DNA of 64,000 bases, taken from the NCBI RefSeq assembly GCF_000725625.1, contig NZ_JOHS01000010.1:186001-250000 (forward strand). The letters run 5' to 3'. Under the pieces are notes generated by a model. The model saw only the letters and a program-made list of their open reading frames with translations. It made no database searches and had not been told where the DNA came from. This document shows positions 44,701-52,072 of this stretch, in pieces. The first letter of the stretch is position 1; the number at the start of each line of letters is the position of its first letter. This DNA is from Streptomyces sp. NRRL F-6676. Lineage in GTDB: Bacteria; Actinomycetota; Actinomycetes; Streptomycetales; Streptomycetaceae. A program made the position numbers and the translations under genes.

Positions 44701-45107
44701 TCCTCGTTCTTGTTCTTGTTCTTGTCCTTGCCCTTCGCCTCGGTGGCGGCGGTCTTGTCCCCGCCGGAGGAAGCGGGGGCGCGGAGGGTGCGCGGGAGCG
44801 CGTACGGGCCCGAGCGCACCAGGGTGTGGACGGCCACCGGGAGCCCGTCGAACGTGCGCCGGGCGCCCGCGCGGACCGCGTCGTCCGCCGCCGCGCGCCG
44901 GTCCGCCGGAACCTCGGCCTTGACGGTCAGCGCGGCCTCGCCGGCGGTCGCGGGGTCGGCGAGGGCATGGCGCAGGGACGCGTCGCCGAGGGCGCCGGAG
45001 TAGGCGGTGAGGGTGGCCAGTACGGCCGTGGTCAGCGCGACGGTGAGCAGGGCTGCCGTGAGCAGGAGACGGTGCGCGCGTGCGCGCAGTAGCACCAGCG
45101 CTGCCAC
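41715..45107 (-). CDS. FtsX/MacB-type ABC permease (1130 aa)
   Basis: GTG at 45107. An N-terminal helix (LLLTAALLTVALTTAVLATL) is followed by a large extracytoplasmic domain. It contains an odd Lys/Asn/Glu-rich insert (KGKDKNKNKNEDKNEAKADG) encoded by a GTTCTT-like DNA repeat at about 44690-44737. Two clusters of FtsX helices follow, the last with ALRERGTEFAVLRALGAPRR, the coupling helix signature. The next permease begins 1 bp after its stop. At 1130 residues it is much larger than ordinary MacB, because two permease modules and a big ectodomain are joined. Its partner genes are the 917-residue permease and the ATPase. Confidence 0.88.
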   Translation of the reverse strand: MAALVLLRARAHRLLLTAALLTVALTTAVLATLTAYSGALGDASLRHALADPATAGEAALTVKAEVPADRRAAADDAVRAGARRTFDGLPVAVHTLVRSGPYALPRTLRAPASSGGDKTAATEAKGKDKNKNKNEDKNEAKADGEDEPDLTFFAALDRTQIRFTTGRAPSPRAPSGTVEAALPHSAADRLGLGPGDRLTVTDRLDGPPVRVRITGLYRPTSPDAPYWRLDDLGGRGVSTVSFTTYGPLLTAPGVLTSGAVSSGTTAWLARADYSAVRTGDIGRLRDAADAGPRALRKAPALNGTTAVSTSLPDVLDRVERALLVARSTLLIVALQLVLLAGYALLLVAGLLSAERADETRLLRARGASRGRVAGLAALEALLLALPAAVCAPLLAGPLTGLLSGQGPLSRIGLRPEASVGDPGVWLVAGAVALGCALAVTGPALTTASGTSAGRARALPAPVRAGADLGLLAVAGVAYWQLDRRAGGAVSDDGTGTLGIDPLLVAAPALALLAGTVLTLRLLPPVARLAERRAAGGRGLPTALAGWQFSRRPGRGAGPVLLLVLAVALGLLGIGQAASWSRSQDDQADFRAGAPVRVALTGEGSLGESGDFAALPGVRDAAPAVRTTVPLSGDRTATVLALDTAHAADTVLLRPDLSPRPSGTPLTGLAPKTSAVAGTRLPKGTAGLRLVLRLRGAPPADAGTTADVRATVTDGYGTPYPLPAGVLPADGRPHEVFLDVSGAAGPLTLDELELTVPQPVDTAQEQTFTVERLTAVAADGTTSRPPLAASWTAGSRTDGTTETADARDRPAPPHVRRPSDGSVAVRYGTGFVPHRLTWAAGSLTVRLRAARPEVPEVTGVATDRFLEAAGARRGERVDVQFAGATVPVRIVGTTKALPTTGVAAPGTSAAPGRGDKADGGALLVDLRAVNDILQDRYGQSAQPTEWWLRPAPGAAARVAAALRERPELTPSQVVVRDEIAARLRDDPFGVGPQAAFAAAAVVAAALAAVGFAVSTAGALRERGTEFAVLRALGAPRRQLARLVAAEQGLLVALGLAVGTALGTVLTRAVVPLIVLTSGAARPLPDVLVRLPVSRAVLLLAVVAAAPVALTVQLSLRRRPHPAASLRRQGGE

Positions 45108-45252
45108 CCGGCCCCCCGCCCTGTGATCGTCCCTCGTTCCTGGTGATGTTCGCAGAGGGGAGTGGGCGGGGGTAAGGCGGTGTCGTGCGGGATTGATCGG
45201 ATTGTGACCGGAATTCGGGGAGGGGTGACCGGAATGCGCGCGTCAGCGGGTC

Positions 45253-45657
45253 TCAGCCGGGAGAGTTGATCATGGAGGCCGCGGCGTAGGTCAGGTACTT
45301 CCACATCGTGCGGTCGTGTTCCTCAGGGAGGGCGAGGTCGTCCAGGGCGTCGCGCATGTGCTTCAGCCAGGCGTCGTGGGCGGCGCGGTCGACGGTGAAG
45401 GGGACGTGGCGCATGCGGAGGCGGGGGTGGCCGCGGCGTTGGCTGTACGTGGTGGGGCCGCCCCAGTACTGGATGAGGAAGAGGGTGAGGCGTTCCTCGG
45501 CGGGGCCGAGGTCTTCCTCGGGGTACATGGGGCGGAGCAGGGGGTCTGCGGCTACGCCCTCGTAGAAGCGGTGGACGAGGCGGCGGAAGGTGTCTTCCCC
45601 GCCGACCTGCTCGTAGAAGGTCTGCTCCTGAAGCGTGTCGCGCGGGTTGTCATTCAC
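45253..45657 (-). CDS. glbO: Group II truncated haemoglobin (GlbO type)
   Basis: 134 aa, GTG at 45657. The sequence follows the TrHbO family throughout: FYEQVGGEDTFRRLVHRFYE, PMYPEEDLGPAEERL, YWGGPTTYSQRRGHPRLRMR with the proximal His in MRHVPF, and Trp at the G8 position in AHDAWLKHM. It binds haem and handles O2, NO or peroxide. It has its own short upstream region, divergent from the methyltransferase gene. Confidence 0.95.
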   Translation of the reverse strand: MNDNPRDTLQEQTFYEQVGGEDTFRRLVHRFYEGVAADPLLRPMYPEEDLGPAEERLTLFLIQYWGGPTTYSQRRGHPRLRMRHVPFTVDRAAHDAWLKHMRDALDDLALPEEHDRTMWKYLTYAAASMINSPG

Positions 45658-45801
45658 GACTCCATGGTCTCAGACGGTTCTCGGACGGGGCGGGGGGTCG
45701 GTTGTTCGTCGGCGGGTGCGGGTGCGGGTGGGTTGTGGCTTGTGGCTTGTCGCGCGGTTCCCCGCGCCTCCTTGCGGGGCGCGGAGTGGAACAGTGGAGG
45801 T

Positions 45802-46773
45802 ATGGGTGAATTCGGCGAGCTTGCGCGGGAGGCGCGGGAGGCGCGGGGGGAGTTGGTGCGGGAGATCGGGGTGAGGGGGGTGTGGGAGGGGGAGCCGGAG
45901 TGGCGGGAGGCGTTCGCCGAGGTGCCTCGGCACTTGTTCGTGCCCTACTACTACGTCGGTGTCAGGGGTGGGTATGAGCGGCGCTGGGGCGAGCACGCCG
46001 ACTCCCGGCAGCGGGAGCGGTGGTTGCGCGGGGTCTACGAGGACGTGCCGCTCGCGACCCGGCTGCGGGACGGGGAGCTGGTGTCCTCCAGCAGTCAGCC
46101 CTCGCTGATGGCGACCATGCTCGTCGCGCTGGGGGTGCGGGACGGCGACACCGTTCTCGAGATCGGCGCCGGCACCGGGTACAACGCCGCCCTCCTGTCC
46201 CACCGGCTCGGGGACGAGCACGTCACCACCGTCGATCTCGACCCGGAGATCACCGAGTCGGCCCGTCGGCATCTCGACGCCGCCGGGTACCACCCCACCG
46301 TCGTCACCGGCGACGGGGCGCGCGGGGTGCCCGAGCGCGCCCCCTTCGACCGGATCATCGCGACCTGCGCGCTGCCGTCGGTGCCGCGCGCCTGGCTCGC
46401 CCAGTGCGCCCCCGGCGGTCGCATCCTCACCCCGCTCGCCACCGGGCTCGTCCTCCTCCGGGTCGCCGACGCCGCGCACGCCGAGGGACGCTTCCTCGAC
46501 ACGCCCGCCTACTTCGTGCCGCTGCGCGGTGACACACCGCCCGAGCCGCCCCTCCCGCGGCTGGAGGGGCTGCCGCGGCGGGCCCGCGGCGACGACCTCT
46601 TCCGGTTCCTGCTCACGCTGACGGGAGGCAGTCTCGGCCCGCACGAGGCGTACGCCCTGTGGGAGCGCGAGGGCGAGCCGCCGCGCGAGCGGTACGGGAT
46701 CACGGTCGACGGCGACCGCGCCTGGAGCTGGCTGGACGATCCCGAGGGCCCGTACGGCTGGCCGCTGCCCTGA
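45802..46773 (+). CDS. SAM-dependent methyltransferase, protein-L-isoaspartate (PCMT)-like
   Basis: 323 aa, ATG preceded by GTGGAGGT. Motif I VLEIGAGTGYNAALLSH and post-I TTVDLDPEI are clear. The N-terminal part has EVPRHLFVPYYY and SSSSQPSLMATML, matching the PCMT substrate region. The C-terminal extension (about residues 220-323: DLFRFLLTLTGGSL, YALWEREGEPPRERYG, WSWLDDPEGPYGWPLP) is typical of actinobacterial relatives, some linked to peptide modification. No precursor peptide or grasp ligase is adjacent, so repair of isoaspartate or methylation of another protein remains open. Confidence 0.85.
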   Translation: MGEFGELAREAREARGELVREIGVRGVWEGEPEWREAFAEVPRHLFVPYYYVGVRGGYERRWGEHADSRQRERWLRGVYEDVPLATRLRDGELVSSSSQPSLMATMLVALGVRDGDTVLEIGAGTGYNAALLSHRLGDEHVTTVDLDPEITESARRHLDAAGYHPTVVTGDGARGVPERAPFDRIIATCALPSVPRAWLAQCAPGGRILTPLATGLVLLRVADAAHAEGRFLDTPAYFVPLRGDTPPEPPLPRLEGLPRRARGDDLFRFLLTLTGGSLGPHEAYALWEREGEPPRERYGITVDGDRAWSWLDDPEGPYGWPLP

Positions 46774-46789
46774 GGGGGCGGGCATGCGA

Positions 46790-46824
46790 ACGGCCGCACG
46801 CCCCCTGGGGGTACGTGCGGCCGT
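46790..46824. terminator. Bidirectional terminator between the methyltransferase and FHA genes
   Basis: ACGGCCGCACG / CGTGCGGCCGT (11 bp) continued by CCCCC-T-GGGGG, with a TA bulge. It lies between two convergent stops. Confidence 0.85.
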
Positions 46825-46838
46825 AGGGGTTCTGTCGC

Positions 46839-48968
46839 TCAGCCCCGGTGGACGGTGATGGTCGTCCAGGCGCCGACGTGGACCCGGTCGCCGTCCCGCA
46901 GCGGGACCGGTACGAACGGCTGGATCGGTTCCTCGCCGCCGTTGACCGTGGTGCCGTTGGTCGAGTTCTGGTCGACGACCGCCCAGGTGCCGTCCGGCTG
47001 CTGCACCAGCATGGCGTGCTGGTGCGAGACGCCCGGGTCCTCCGGCGGCACGGCCAGATCGATGTCGGGGGTGTCGCCGGTGGAGTGCCGGCGGCGGCCG
47101 ATCGTGATCTGGTTGCCGGTCAGCGTGCGCTGCTGCTCGGGCGAGTAGGCGGGCAGGTTGAGCCCCGCCGCCTCCGGGCCGGAGCGCTGCATCATCGCCA
47201 GGAAGTACTCGCGGTCCGGGCCGATGGTGGCGGTCCAGGTCGACGGTCCCTGGTCGTACGAGGGCGGGGCGCCCTGGCCGGAGCCGGGCTGCGGGAAGCC
47301 GTAGCCACCGCCGGGGCCCTGTCCGCCGCCGGGGCCGGGGCCGCCGGGTGCGGAGGAGGACGGCGGGGTGAGGACCCAGTCGTCCTCGCCGCCGCCGGCA
47401 CCGCCGCCGAAGGGCGCCTGCTGCGGGCGGCCGGTCTCCTGCGGGTAACCGGGCGGGGCGGCGGGGCCGCCGGGGCGCTGGAAGGCGGACGGTGCGCCGG
47501 TGCCGGGGAAGGCGATGGGACCGCCGTCCGCGGCGGCGCCGCGCTCACCGGGGCCCGACGGGTCGCCCCCGTAGCCGCCGCCAGGCCCGCCTTGGCGCGA
47601 GGGGTCGCCGCCGAAGCCGCCGGGACCACCCGGCCGGGCCGGGTCGCCACCGAAGCCGCCAGGACCTCCCGGCCCGCCGGAGCGGGAGGGGTCGTTGCCG
47701 AAGCCGCCGGGGCCGTCCGGACCGCCCCGTCGGGAGTGGTCGCCGCCGAAGCCTTCGGGACCTCTCGGTTCGCCGGGGCGTGACGGGTTGTTGTCGAAGC
47801 CGCCGGGGCCTCCCTGGCCGCCGGGTCCCCCTTGGCGGGAGGGGGCATTGCCGAAGCCGCCAGGAGCGTCCGGACCGCCGGGGCCGCCCCGTCGGGACGG
47901 GTCGCTGCCGAAGCCTTCGGGACCTCTCGGTTCGCCCGGGCGTGACGGGTCGCTGCCGAAGCCACCGGGGCCTCCCGGGCGGGAGGGGTCGTTGCCGAAG
48001 GCCCCCGGTCCGCCGGGGCGCGACGGATCGCTCCCGAAGCCGCCGGGGCCGCCAGCGCCGCCGGAACGTGCCGAGTCGCCGCCGAAGCCGCCGGGGCCGT
48101 CCGGCCCGCCCCGTCGGGAGGGGTCGCCGCCGAAGCCACCGGGGCCTCCCGGGCCGCCCGGTCCGCCGGAGCGGGAGGGATCGTTGCCGAAGGCACCCGG
48201 ACCGCCCGGACCGCCCGGACCACCGGAACGCGAAGGATCACCCCCGAAGCCCCCAGGACCCCCGGGCCCACCCGGGCCTCCCGGCCCGCCGGTCCCGCCC
48301 GGACGCGAACCGTCCCCGTACCCCGAAGGGCCGCCGGGGCGCGACGGGTCGCCGCCGAAGGCAGGCCGCTGCGGGTCACCGCCGTAACCCGACGGGCCGC
48401 CGGCCCCAGCAGGGCCACCCGGCCCCCCGGGCCTGCCCGGAGCCCCGGGGCCGCCGGGGCCGCCCGCCGGTTCGCCGCCGTACGGCGGGCCCGGCGGGAT
48501 CGGTTCCGCCGGCCGGTTCATCTGCGACGGGCGCGAGCCCTGGTAGTCGTACGAGTCGGGGCCCGGCCCCGGCTGCGTCCGGGGTCCCTGTCCGGCCCCG
48601 GGGCCCTGCCCCGGGAACCGCGGCGGCGGACCGCCGGACGCCGACGGGCGCGGTGCCGCCGGGGTGTACGTCGTCGCCGTGTTCGTCAGGAAGTTCCACC
48701 GGCACTCCTCGCAGAACGGCGCGCCCCCCTCCCGGGGCGTGCGGCACTGCGGGCAGAGCTCCGGCTCGGAGTCGCGGCCGCCGCCGAAGGGGCCCCGCCC
48801 GCCCGCGGCGCCCGGGGGCGGCGGGGGCGAACCCGGCGGCGGATAGCCGTAACCCGCCGCAGGCGGTGGTGGCGGTGGCGGCGGAGGCACGGCACCGGCC
48901 ATGCGGTGACCGCAGACCTCGCACCAGTCGTCGGAACCCGACTGATGTCCGTTCGGGCAGGTCGGCAT
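46839..48968 (-). CDS. FHA-domain protein with zinc ribbons and a collagen-like repeat region
   Basis: 709 aa, ATG at 48968. Two zinc-ribbon-like motifs come first: CPNGHQSGSDDWCEVCGHRM at residues 4-23, and CPQCRTPREGGAPFCEEC near 73-90. A Gly/Pro-dominated region of about 350 residues follows, with many GFGGDPSRxGGPGGPGGPG-like units. The C-terminal FHA domain (about 605-709) has NQITIGRRRHSTGDTP, SHQHAML, NSTNGTTVNG and LRDGDRVHVG, giving the phosphothreonine-binding Arg, Ser-His and Asn residues. It should read phosphothreonine, most likely on targets of the kinase encoded upstream in the same run (pknG). It is the last gene of the array. Confidence 0.9.
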   Translation of the reverse strand: MPTCPNGHQSGSDDWCEVCGHRMAGAVPPPPPPPPPAAGYGYPPPGSPPPPPGAAGGRGPFGGGRDSEPELCPQCRTPREGGAPFCEECRWNFLTNTATTYTPAAPRPSASGGPPPRFPGQGPGAGQGPRTQPGPGPDSYDYQGSRPSQMNRPAEPIPPGPPYGGEPAGGPGGPGAPGRPGGPGGPAGAGGPSGYGGDPQRPAFGGDPSRPGGPSGYGDGSRPGGTGGPGGPGGPGGPGGFGGDPSRSGGPGGPGGPGAFGNDPSRSGGPGGPGGPGGFGGDPSRRGGPDGPGGFGGDSARSGGAGGPGGFGSDPSRPGGPGAFGNDPSRPGGPGGFGSDPSRPGEPRGPEGFGSDPSRRGGPGGPDAPGGFGNAPSRQGGPGGQGGPGGFDNNPSRPGEPRGPEGFGGDHSRRGGPDGPGGFGNDPSRSGGPGGPGGFGGDPARPGGPGGFGGDPSRQGGPGGGYGGDPSGPGERGAAADGGPIAFPGTGAPSAFQRPGGPAAPPGYPQETGRPQQAPFGGGAGGGEDDWVLTPPSSSAPGGPGPGGGQGPGGGYGFPQPGSGQGAPPSYDQGPSTWTATIGPDREYFLAMMQRSGPEAAGLNLPAYSPEQQRTLTGNQITIGRRRHSTGDTPDIDLAVPPEDPGVSHQHAMLVQQPDGTWAVVDQNSTNGTTVNGGEEPIQPFVPVPLRDGDRVHVGAWTTITVHRG

Positions 48969-49103
48969 GTCGGCGCTTCCCCCTCTCCTTCTCCGGCCCC
49001 GTGACCGCCCCGTACGACCGGAAATGACCGGACGGCGGGCCGCGGTGGCCGTTTCTCCCACCCCTGGGGGTCGGGCTCGGTGCTGACTGTGACCGCTTTC
49101 AGG

Positions 49104-50486
49104 TCACTTCTTTACACGAACAGTCTTTGTGGACCTGGTCTCGAGGGTCATTTCGTCCGCCTCCTCGACCTTCGCCTTGAGTCGCACAGTACCTGCCGCC
49201 GCGTCGACCACGTCCACCACCTTCGCAAGCAGTTTCGCAGTATCCGCGTTCCCCGAGACCCCCGCGAGTTGCACCGCGCGTCCCAGTTTCGCGGTCGCTC
49301 CGTCCAGATCGCCCGCTTTGCGAAGGTCCAGCCCCTGCTGGATGACATCGGCCAGTTCGGCCTGGCCCGTGTAGTGGGCGACCTGGGGGTTGATCCGGGT
49401 GGACGCCGCCACGTCGTCCGTCCACACCGCCCGTACGAGCCCCTGGGCGCCCAGGTTCTCCGCCGTGCCTCCCCCGTTCTCGGCCTCGCTCGAGCGGGAG
49501 GTGCCCCCGGTCCTCGGTACGACGAGCGAGACCCGGGCGGCGAGCATCTCCTGGCCGAGTCCGGCCGGCGGAACCGCCACACCCACGTGGTAGTCGCGGG
49601 ACTCGTCGCCCCAGGAGCCGGTGGGGTAGTCGCCGGTGCGCGGGCCGGCCTCCGTGCGGCGGTCGGTGAGATCTTCCACATTCGGCGCGACCTGCTTGAC
49701 GAAACGCACGGTCGTGCCCACGGGTGTCCACAGCCGCAGCGCCACGCCGGCGACCTCCTTGCCCATCGCCGTCTCCATCATCGCCGTGAAGTCGGCGGCG
49801 AGGTCGGCCGGATCGGCGACGATGTCGGCGGTACCGAGCAGCGCGGAGGCGATCGCGGTGACCTCCTTGACCTCCCAGTCGGTGCCCACGCCCCGCGCGT
49901 CACAGGTGAAGCGCCCGGCGCAGTCGTCCAGGGCGGCCCGCAGGTCCTCGGGCGACTCGTGCTCGTTGCGGCCGTCGGTGAGCAGGATGCCGTGCCGGAT
50001 GGTGACGTCCGCCGCGGACAGCAGCCGGTCGGCCAGCCGCAGCCAGGTGCCGATCGCCGTGCCGCCGCCCGCGCTCAGCCGGCGCAGCGCCTGCTTGGCC
50101 TGCGCGCGGGTGGTGTCGCTCGCGACCGCGAGCCGGCCGCCGCCCGGATAGACCTCCGCGGCGGCGTGCGTGCCGCCGATCACCGCGAAGTGGACGCCGT
50201 CGCGCAGGGTGTCGACCGCCGCGGCCGTCGCCTCGCGCGCGTGGCGCAGTTTCGTCGGCGGGTAGTTCATCGAACCCGAGCAGTCGACCATGACCGCCAC
50301 CGCGGCGGCGGGCCCCCGGCCCGGGGAGTACAGGTGCGGCGCGCCCACCGCGCCGCCGATCGTGCCGCCGCCGGTCGCGCTGACCGTCACGACGGCGTCG
50401 ACCTCGCGGCCGCCCTCGGGCAGGTACTCGTTCTGGTAGACGTCCACCGAGAACCGGGGCACCGTCGGTTTCGAGAAATTCGCCAT
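49104..50486 (-). CDS. VWA-domain protein
   Basis: 460 aa, ATG at 50486. No signal peptide. The von Willebrand A domain (about residues 60-245) has a complete MIDAS: VMVDCSGSM (D68, S70, S72), GGGTAIG and LLTDGRNEHES. A beta-rich part (about 245-380) and a helical C-terminus (ELADVIQQGLDLRKAGDLDG) follow. Cytoplasmic VWA proteins are metal-dependent protein-binding modules, often with kinase/phosphatase/FHA sets. It lies between the PP2C and FHA genes (82 and 135 bp gaps), so it is probably a scaffold or substrate of that system. Confidence 0.9.
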   Translation of the reverse strand: MANFSKPTVPRFSVDVYQNEYLPEGGREVDAVVTVSATGGGTIGGAVGAPHLYSPGRGPAAAVAVMVDCSGSMNYPPTKLRHAREATAAAVDTLRDGVHFAVIGGTHAAAEVYPGGGRLAVASDTTRAQAKQALRRLSAGGGTAIGTWLRLADRLLSAADVTIRHGILLTDGRNEHESPEDLRAALDDCAGRFTCDARGVGTDWEVKEVTAIASALLGTADIVADPADLAADFTAMMETAMGKEVAGVALRLWTPVGTTVRFVKQVAPNVEDLTDRRTEAGPRTGDYPTGSWGDESRDYHVGVAVPPAGLGQEMLAARVSLVVPRTGGTSRSSEAENGGGTAENLGAQGLVRAVWTDDVAASTRINPQVAHYTGQAELADVIQQGLDLRKAGDLDGATAKLGRAVQLAGVSGNADTAKLLAKVVDVVDAAAGTVRLKAKVEEADEMTLETRSTKTVRVKK

Positions 50487-50568
50487 GCCGTCTCACGTCC
50501 CCCTCGTGCGCCCCACCGGGGTGGGGCGGTGGCCGAGTGCGGACCGGTCCCCTCCGGCCCGCGACCCT

Positions 50569-52068
50569 TCAGGCGGATCCTGCCCCCTGCGACGGGGCCG
50601 GGAACGGCACGACGGCCACTGTTACGTTGTCGTGGCCCCCGCCGTCCAGCGCGTGACCGACCAGCACCTGCGCGGCGTGCAGCGGGCGGACGGCGGCGTC
50701 GGACGGCAGCAGCGCGGCCATCTCCTCGGCGGATTCGGCGTAGTTCCACAGGCCGTCGGTGCACACCACGACCACACCCGCCCGGTCCGGCTTGAACGAG
50801 GCGGTGTGCGGCTCCAGTTCGTACGCGTCGGCGCCGAGCCAGCCGGTGATGGCGTGGGCGCGCTCGTCGGCGTACGCCTCCGCCTCGCTCATCAGGCCCG
50901 CGGCGACCATCTGCGCCGCCCACGAGTCGTCCTCGGTCAGCCGGGCGGGGGGCGCGGAGCGGTCGGCCGGGATCCAGTAGGCGCGGCTGTCGCCGACCCA
51001 GCCGATCACCAGCAGACCGGTGGTGACGACCGCGCCGACGAAGGTGCACGCCGGCGCGTTCTGGTGCGGGGCGTGCTCCTGCGCCGTCTCCGGCTCCTCG
51101 GCCAGCGCGGTGACCGCCCGCGCGGCGGTGACGATCGCGTCGTGCATCGCCGCCTGCGGGTGCGTGCCGCGGGGGAGCGCCTCGCACAGCGACGCGCCCG
51201 CGGTCCCGGCGGCGGCGAGGGAGGCGTCGTCGGGGCGGGTCGCGGACGACACGCCGTCACAGACCAGCGCGAGCACGGCCGGCGGGGCGCCGTCGGGGAG
51301 CGGGGCGGTCAGGACGGCGAAGGCGTCCTCGTTGCGGTGGTGGCGCAGCCCGCGGTCGCTGACGGCGGCGACCGGGCCGAGGTCCCGCTCCATGTGGTCG
51401 CGCTCGCGGGGCTGGGCGTGGCCGCAGTTCTCGCAGTAGCCGTCACGGTCGACGGTCCCGGCGCGGCAGGCCACGCAGACCCCGGTCCCGGCGGGCGCGT
51501 CCTGGGCACGGGGGTCGCCCCCGGCCGGCGCGGGCCGCGGCTCCGGCGGGGCGAGCGGGTACTCGTCGGGCTCCTCGGCGCCCGCGTGGTCCGGGCGGTC
51601 GGCGGAACGCGGGCGGTCGAGCCGTACGCCGGCGCTCCCGCCCTCCGTACGCGCCCCTTCGCGCGCCTCCGCGCGCGCCGGGTGCGGCACCACCGGTGAG
51701 CCGCCGGCGCCCGGTTCCGCGCCGTGCGCGCCGACCGCCAGGTGGACGGTGTCCCCGGCACCCGGGCCACCGGGACCGACAGCGCCGCCGGGACCGACAG
51801 CGCCGGACGGCTCCGGCCGGTCCGCGCCCGCCGGGGCGTCCGGGCTGGGGACGGCGGCCGGAGCCGCGCCCGCCGGGGCATCCGGACCCGGGCCCGCGGC
51901 CGCGTCCGCCGCGCCGTCCATCGTGAGCGTCGGGGTGTCCCCCGACGGACCCGTCGGCACCGCCGACAGGTCGTATCCGCACGCACCGCAGAAGCGGTCA
52001 CCGGACTCCAGCGGCTCGTCGCAACTGGGGCACCTGGTCGGCGCCGTCTGCTGGGGCATCTGCGACAT
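50569..52068 (-). CDS. PP2C-family Ser/Thr phosphatase with two zinc-ribbon motifs
   Basis: 499 aa, ATG at 52068, 4 bp after the pknG stop. The N-terminus has a zinc ribbon CPSCDEPLESGDRFCGACG (residues 13-31). A Pro/Ala/Gly-rich linker leads to a second ribbon CVACRAGTVDRDGYCENCGH, then the PP2C domain (about 235-490). Metal and catalytic motifs are intact: SDRGLRHHRNEDAFAV, LVCDGVSSATR, GWVGDSRAYW, VVCTDGLWNYAES and GGGHDNVTVAVV. It dephosphorylates Ser/Thr with Mn or Mg and is the obvious counterpart of the PknG-type kinase next door. Confidence 0.93.
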   Translation of the reverse strand: MSQMPQQTAPTRCPSCDEPLESGDRFCGACGYDLSAVPTGPSGDTPTLTMDGAADAAAGPGPDAPAGAAPAAVPSPDAPAGADRPEPSGAVGPGGAVGPGGPGAGDTVHLAVGAHGAEPGAGGSPVVPHPARAEAREGARTEGGSAGVRLDRPRSADRPDHAGAEEPDEYPLAPPEPRPAPAGGDPRAQDAPAGTGVCVACRAGTVDRDGYCENCGHAQPRERDHMERDLGPVAAVSDRGLRHHRNEDAFAVLTAPLPDGAPPAVLALVCDGVSSATRPDDASLAAAGTAGASLCEALPRGTHPQAAMHDAIVTAARAVTALAEEPETAQEHAPHQNAPACTFVGAVVTTGLLVIGWVGDSRAYWIPADRSAPPARLTEDDSWAAQMVAAGLMSEAEAYADERAHAITGWLGADAYELEPHTASFKPDRAGVVVVCTDGLWNYAESAEEMAALLPSDAAVRPLHAAQVLVGHALDGGGHDNVTVAVVPFPAPSQGAGSA

Positions 52069-52072
52069 CACT

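Noticed and set aside
45802..46773. Methyltransferase as part of a modified-peptide cluster
   Set aside because: No precursor peptide, ATP-grasp ligase or protease gene lies beside it; neighbours are a haemoglobin and the FHA protein.
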